A stretch of 7,816 nucleotides of DNA from Gemmatimonadota bacterium (GTDB lineage: Bacteria > ARS69), in NCBI GenBank assembly GCA_020431545.1, contig JAGQIB010000386.1:1-7816 (forward strand). Reading direction: 5' to 3'. The notes under the pieces are model-generated. The model made no database searches and was not told the DNA's origin. It saw only the letters and a list, made by a program, of their open reading frames with translations. Numbering within the stretch: the first letter of the stretch is position 1; each line of letters begins with the position of its first letter. Shown here piece by piece: positions 4,404 to 7,816 of the stretch. Position numbers and translations under genes: made by a program.

Positions 4404-7400
4404 TCACCGCACGAGCACGATCTTCTTCGTCTCGGTCCCGCCCGGAAGCGCGGCGCGCGCGAAGTACACGCCGCTGGAAAGGCGTCGTCCCGAGTCGTCG
4501 CGGCCGTCCCACGCGAGTCGATGCGTGCCGGCCGCTCGGTGGCCGGTCCAGAGGAGACGCACCCGGCTTCCGCGGGCGTCGTAGATGGCGATGTCGGCTT
4601 CACCGGGGCGCGCCATCTCGAACCGGACCTCCGCCGTGGTGCGCACGGGGTTCGGCTCGAGCGCGAACGCCGGGCCGGCCACGGCGACCACCGGTGCGTC
4701 CACGGCCGCCCCCGCGCACTCGAGCACCATCGGCGTCGACGCGCCGCCGAAGTTGTCGGCCGCGTCCACCGCGCGGATCGTGTACGTCCACGAGCCGGGG
4801 CACGTCCGGGCGACGGTGTCGTACCACTGCATCTTGGGTCGCTGGAGATCGGCGTCGAGCGCCACGCGATCGACCGTGATCGGAACGCCGCCGTCGTGGG
4901 AACGGACGATCTGGTAGTACGCGATCATCTCCGGGTTGCCGAAGACGTCCAGATCCACGGAGTCCCACTCGAGCAGGACGTTCGCCTGCGACGGATCGTC
5001 GCCGCTCGGCGGCAGCCAGTCGATGGATACGTTCTGCACGACGCTCGGCTCCACGCAGTCCACGTGCGCGTCGATCGTGGTGCCGCCGATCGCCTGGTTC
5101 GAGAACAGGTTCCACAGCGTGAGCGGCACGTGGGCGGACTGACCGCTCGTGGTGTTGTCCGCCCACAGCGTCACGTAGATCGAGTCGCGCTCGACCCGGG
5201 AGAGAGTGAACGGACCCGTGCCGGGGTCGATCGCGAGGTTCCAGCCCGGGGGCAGCACCGCATCGTTGAAGTTCGGCGGCGAGCCGACCCGCACCTCGGC
5301 CTGGATGGAAGCGCCGTTCGGGTTGAAGCCGTCGTAGAGCTGGATCCAGGTGTCGAAGAACACGGAGCCGCAACCGTCGCCGCGGCCGGCTTGCTCCCGC
5401 GCTCCGAGCGAGCCGCGTTCCATCAGGATCGAGTGATTCACCTGGGCGATGTTGTTGGAGAGGTTCGCCGGCAGATTGGTGGTGGGGTCGTACGTCTGCT
5501 GCACCACGGCGCCGATGCAGTAGTGGCCGCCCCCCTCCGGGAACTCCGGATACTCGAAGTCCAGGTAGGCTTCCTGGAAGTCGCCGGGCCCCACGACGGG
5601 ATATCCCGTCACGCCCACGAACTGCTCGGCGTCGTCGGGCCACTCGAGCCCCATCGCACCCTGGGCGAGGTAGATCTGCACCGTCGTGCCCACCGCGGCT
5701 TCCACGCCCGTGTTGCGGAGCCGGGTCCAGACGCGGTTGCGCACGCCCGGGGTCGGATAGTCGTCGTCGCCGTCGCCGTCGTGGTCGAGCCAGATGTCCG
5801 GGCTTCCCCACCACTCCCCGCACAGCGCGATGTTGTTGCAGAAGTCGCCGGGGCAGTCGTTCAGGCAGACGTCCACCGGCTGCGGCACGCCCACTTCGTA
5901 GGACGCGCAGACGTAGTTCGGCTCGCCATTGTCCGCACCCGCGCAGGGTCCCACGCTGCGGACCGCAACGCCCGTGACGTCGCCGGAGTAGGAGCGCGAG
6001 TCCGGGATCGAGTTCGCGTCGAACACGGTTCCGCCGCCGGTGAGGCAGAACACGTCCGTCGAGTCGCCCCGGTTGGAGTCGCCCTTGATGTCCAGGTCAT
6101 CGGCGTCGACGACGTGGCCCGCGGAGATCGCGTCGGCACACTCGACGTCGAGGCCCTTGCGCGTCTCGTCCGCGTTGACGCGGTTGATGTCGCGACCCGC
6201 GACGTAGAAGTCCTCGTTCACGTGGTAGATCACGAGGCCGGGACTCCAGAGCGAGAGATCCATCCCGAGTCGCTGCCGGTTCTCCACCAGGAAGTACTCG
6301 GCGGAGGGCGCGCCGTGCGGCCAGAGCCGCAGCGCGTACGGGTTGAACTCGATCGGGGGCAGGCACAGCAGCGGGTCGTCGGCCGTGAGGTTGATCAGGT
6401 CCATCCAGCCGAGCCGGTACTTCGTGAACGCGGTCGGGTGCGACGGACGGGCCGTCGAGTTCCACCCGCCGCTCCCCATGAGCCCCCAGTCGCCGATTCC
6501 GTCCGAATCGCCGGTGATGTTCGGGCCCGTGTCGTAGAGATCCTTGATCCCCATCGCGTGCACGAGCTCGTGACAGAACACCCCGATGTCGACCATGCCG
6601 CCCGTGCACTGCTGGCCGGGGATGATGAGATAGCGGTCGGCCCGGATGTGTGATCCGTTCGCGCCGAGGTCGTTCGTGACGTACGGCCCGTCCTCCGAGT
6701 GGTTCGAGTACCAGAAGTGATGCGACCAGATGTCGGTGGAGTCGCCCATGCACTCGCCACCGATCTCGGGATGCACGAGCACGATGACGTCCACGTATCC
6801 GTCGTCGTCGCCCGAGTTCGGGATGTTGTCGGGCCCGTCGTTGTCGTACTGCGAGAAGTCCACGACGTCGTCGTTGAGAAGCAGCGCGGCGAGGAAGAGG
6901 TCCCCCATCCGGCCCGGGAGTCCCTGGTCGCTCCCCTCGAAGTACGTGTCCGGCAAGCCGGTCTGCTGCCAGTCCCACACGTCACCGGTGACGTTGAGCT
7001 GACCGTACGAGACCTCGTCGAAGTACTGCTGCGCCGTGGCCGTGGTGTCGAACAGGAACAGCCGGGCCTCGAACGACACGGGGTTCCAGGGCGGCGTGGC
7101 GCGGTTGCTGAAGAGCATGGGCAGCACCGGCAGGATGAAGTCGCCGATCGCCACGCTGCGGGGATCCGGATTGGCGAGCGGGTTCTCGTCGATGAGCCCG
7201 TTCCGGTAGTCGGCCTGCTGCCGGGCCAGGCGTTCCGCGCGGGCGGTCCATCCGCCCGGATGCTCGGGACGGAACTCCATCATGCGCTCGCGGGCCTCCC
7301 GCACGTGGCTCGGGAACACGCCATCGGGGGGAGGCATCACGCAGGCGGTGCCGTCCGCGTGGGCCGGAGCCGCCGCCAGCAGCAGGAGGAGCAGGAGGGG

Positions 7401-7448
7401 CACGCGGGAGCAATGCGGTCGGCGCGACCGCGAACTCGAGTGAAGCAA
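4404..7448 (-). CDS. Secreted M6 (immune inhibitor A-like) metalloprotease with C-terminal FlgD/type IX-like domain (about 1014 aa)
   Basis: The start is TTG 7448, five bases after GGAGG, and opens with a signal peptide: an Arg-rich region, VPLLLLLLLAAA, and cleavage near AHA-DG (31). The M6 catalytic domain follows: YFDEVSYGQLNVTG, the acidic FSQYDNDGPDNIPNSGDDDG (about 197-216, likely calcium-binding), the zinc motif HELVHAMGIKD (293-303, with His293, Glu294, His297 and probably Asp303) and the Met-turn region WGLMGSGGW (321-329). Then come an acidic DHDGDGDDD (about 554) leading into a CARDB-like segment (VWTRLRNTG), a fibronectin III-like region (about 800-910), and a C-terminal NPVRTT...SGVYFARA...KKIVLVR domain (about 930-1014) of the FlgD-Ig/type IX sorting style. 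It should be an exported or surface protein-degrading enzyme. The gene lies 240 bp after a sigma factor gene. Confidence 0.93.
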   Translation of the reverse strand: MLHSSSRSRRPHCSRVPLLLLLLLAAAPAHADGTACVMPPPDGVFPSHVREARERMMEFRPEHPGGWTARAERLARQQADYRNGLIDENPLANPDPRSVAIGDFILPVLPMLFSNRATPPWNPVSFEARLFLFDTTATAQQYFDEVSYGQLNVTGDVWDWQQTGLPDTYFEGSDQGLPGRMGDLFLAALLLNDDVVDFSQYDNDGPDNIPNSGDDDGYVDVIVLVHPEIGGECMGDSTDIWSHHFWYSNHSEDGPYVTNDLGANGSHIRADRYLIIPGQQCTGGMVDIGVFCHELVHAMGIKDLYDTGPNITGDSDGIGDWGLMGSGGWNSTARPSHPTAFTKYRLGWMDLINLTADDPLLCLPPIEFNPYALRLWPHGAPSAEYFLVENRQRLGMDLSLWSPGLVIYHVNEDFYVAGRDINRVNADETRKGLDVECADAISAGHVVDADDLDIKGDSNRGDSTDVFCLTGGGTVFDANSIPDSRSYSGDVTGVAVRSVGPCAGADNGEPNYVCASYEVGVPQPVDVCLNDCPGDFCNNIALCGEWWGSPDIWLDHDGDGDDDYPTPGVRNRVWTRLRNTGVEAAVGTTVQIYLAQGAMGLEWPDDAEQFVGVTGYPVVGPGDFQEAYLDFEYPEFPEGGGHYCIGAVVQQTYDPTTNLPANLSNNIAQVNHSILMERGSLGAREQAGRGDGCGSVFFDTWIQLYDGFNPNGASIQAEVRVGSPPNFNDAVLPPGWNLAIDPGTGPFTLSRVERDSIYVTLWADNTTSGQSAHVPLTLWNLFSNQAIGGTTIDAHVDCVEPSVVQNVSIDWLPPSGDDPSQANVLLEWDSVDLDVFGNPEMIAYYQIVRSHDGGVPITVDRVALDADLQRPKMQWYDTVARTCPGSWTYTIRAVDAADNFGGASTPMVLECAGAAVDAPVVAVAGPAFALEPNPVRTTAEVRFEMARPGEADIAIYDARGSRVRLLWTGHRAAGTHRLAWDGRDDSGRRLSSGVYFARAALPGGTETKKIVLVR

Positions 7449-7688
7449 GGGGACCTCCGGGTTCGAGACACCCCGACCAACGCATTCGCCGGGCGGCGCC
7501 GGACACGCCGCGGGCACGACGGACGCGTGCGAATCGGGCGCCCGCCGACGTTTCGTGATGGGGAGGTCCCGGAGGCGACGAGGAGAAAGTCCGCCCGCGC
7601 GCCCGGATTCCGTTTCTCTCGGCGGAGTGCCGCGAAGCCGAGCAGGGACAGGACAATGACCGCACACGGACGCCGCCGCCGCGGCGAA
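7449..7688 (-). promoter_or_regulatory. 240-bp leader region of the protease gene
   Basis: No supported gene lies here, although the protease frame stays open through it. The SD region GGAGGTCCC (7458-7450) is exactly complementary over 9 bp to GGGACCTCC (7570-7562) about 100 bases upstream, so a long-range fold could hide the ribosome site. I found no convincing -35/-10 pair. A perfect 10-bp palindrome CGGGCGCCCG is at 7535-7544. A promoter is inferred here because the upstream gene ends at 7689. Confidence 0.3.
7671..7686 (-). terminator. Possible hairpin after the sigma factor gene
   Basis: CGCCGC and GCGGCG pair around a four-base loop, directly past the sigma stop codon (7689-7691). There is no T-run, and CG-repeat runs form such stems easily, so a terminator role is weakly supported. 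Confidence 0.25.
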
Positions 7689-7816
7689 TCAGATCTCGCG
7701 CAGTCGTTCGTGCAGGAAGGAGCGGGCCTTGCGCCAGTCCCGGCGCACGGTGCGCTCGTTCACGCCCAGCACCTCGGCGGTCTCCTCCACCGAAAGGTCG
7801 CCGAAGAACCGGAGCT
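7689..7816 (-). CDS. ECF-type RNA polymerase sigma factor, C-terminal end only (5' end outside window)
   Basis: Only the last 41 residues are inside the window, ending at TGA 7689-7691. They form a sigma region 4.2 helix-turn-helix: LRFFGDLSVEETAEVLGVNE followed by RTVRRDWRKARSFLHERLRE. The order RFF.GLSveEtAevLgvs..TvkRdWr.ArawL is the ending of the Sig-70_X6 (TIGR02999-like) ECF group, which is abundant in Planctomycetes, Acidobacteria and FCB-related phyla. Such factors direct RNA polymerase to special promoters. Region 2 and any extension are not visible. It is upstream of, and in the same direction as, the protease, so control of that gene is possible but unproven. Confidence 0.88.
   Translation of the reverse strand, partial: LRFFGDLSVEETAEVLGVNERTVRRDWRKARSFLHERLREI

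Noticed and set aside
4098..6653. An 851-codon open frame on the plus strand
   Set aside because: It lies antisense to the well-supported DinB-like and protease genes. Its product is rich in Arg, His and Val with no domain, which is typical of an antisense shadow in GC-rich DNA.

Overview
The window is a GC-rich bacterial segment that looks chromosomal. The clearest lineage hints are a secreted M6-type metalloprotease ending in a FlgD/type-IX-like C-terminal Ig domain, and an ECF sigma fragment of the kind common in FCB-related and Planctomycete-like phyla. A Candidatus Eisenbacteria / Krumholzibacteriota / Gemmatimonadota-like organism would fit. This is inference from protein style, not a placement. 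Several genes start at TTG or GTG, each supported by a good Shine-Dalgarno (SD) sequence.

Layout. Positions 1-1421 hold three consecutive minus-strand lipoprotein genes that are paralogs of each other; the last is cut by the window edge. Positions 1422-1658 are non-coding and contain a potential SD-sequestering leader, a degenerate ~15-bp repeat array and hairpins. Positions 1659-1904 (minus) encode a small membrane-anchored protein with a ribosomal L7/L12 C-terminal-like domain. Divergent from it, 1996-2748 (plus) encodes an RDD-family membrane protein with a large loop. Positions 2801-3385 (minus) encode a uracil-DNA-glycosylase-superfamily protein, and divergent from that is a 57-residue plus-strand protein (3510-3683). 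Positions 3797-4351 (minus) hold a DUF1572/DinB-like gene whose conserved C-terminal tail is cut off by an in-frame TAG. Positions 4404-7448 (minus) encode a ~1014-residue exported M6-like metalloprotease. Positions 7689-7816 (minus) are the 3' end of an ECF-type sigma factor gene.

The genes do not form one pathway. The lipoprotein cluster is a likely operon (gaps of 40 and 35 bp). The sigma factor, protease and DinB-like genes lie in the same direction, with a strong hairpin between the last two. The items most worth a second look are the amber codon splitting the DinB-like gene, the hairpin touching its start codon, the lipoprotein paralog array with its possible leader switch, and the short-period repeat array. 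I saw no tRNA, rRNA, CRISPR, IS element or phage gene.
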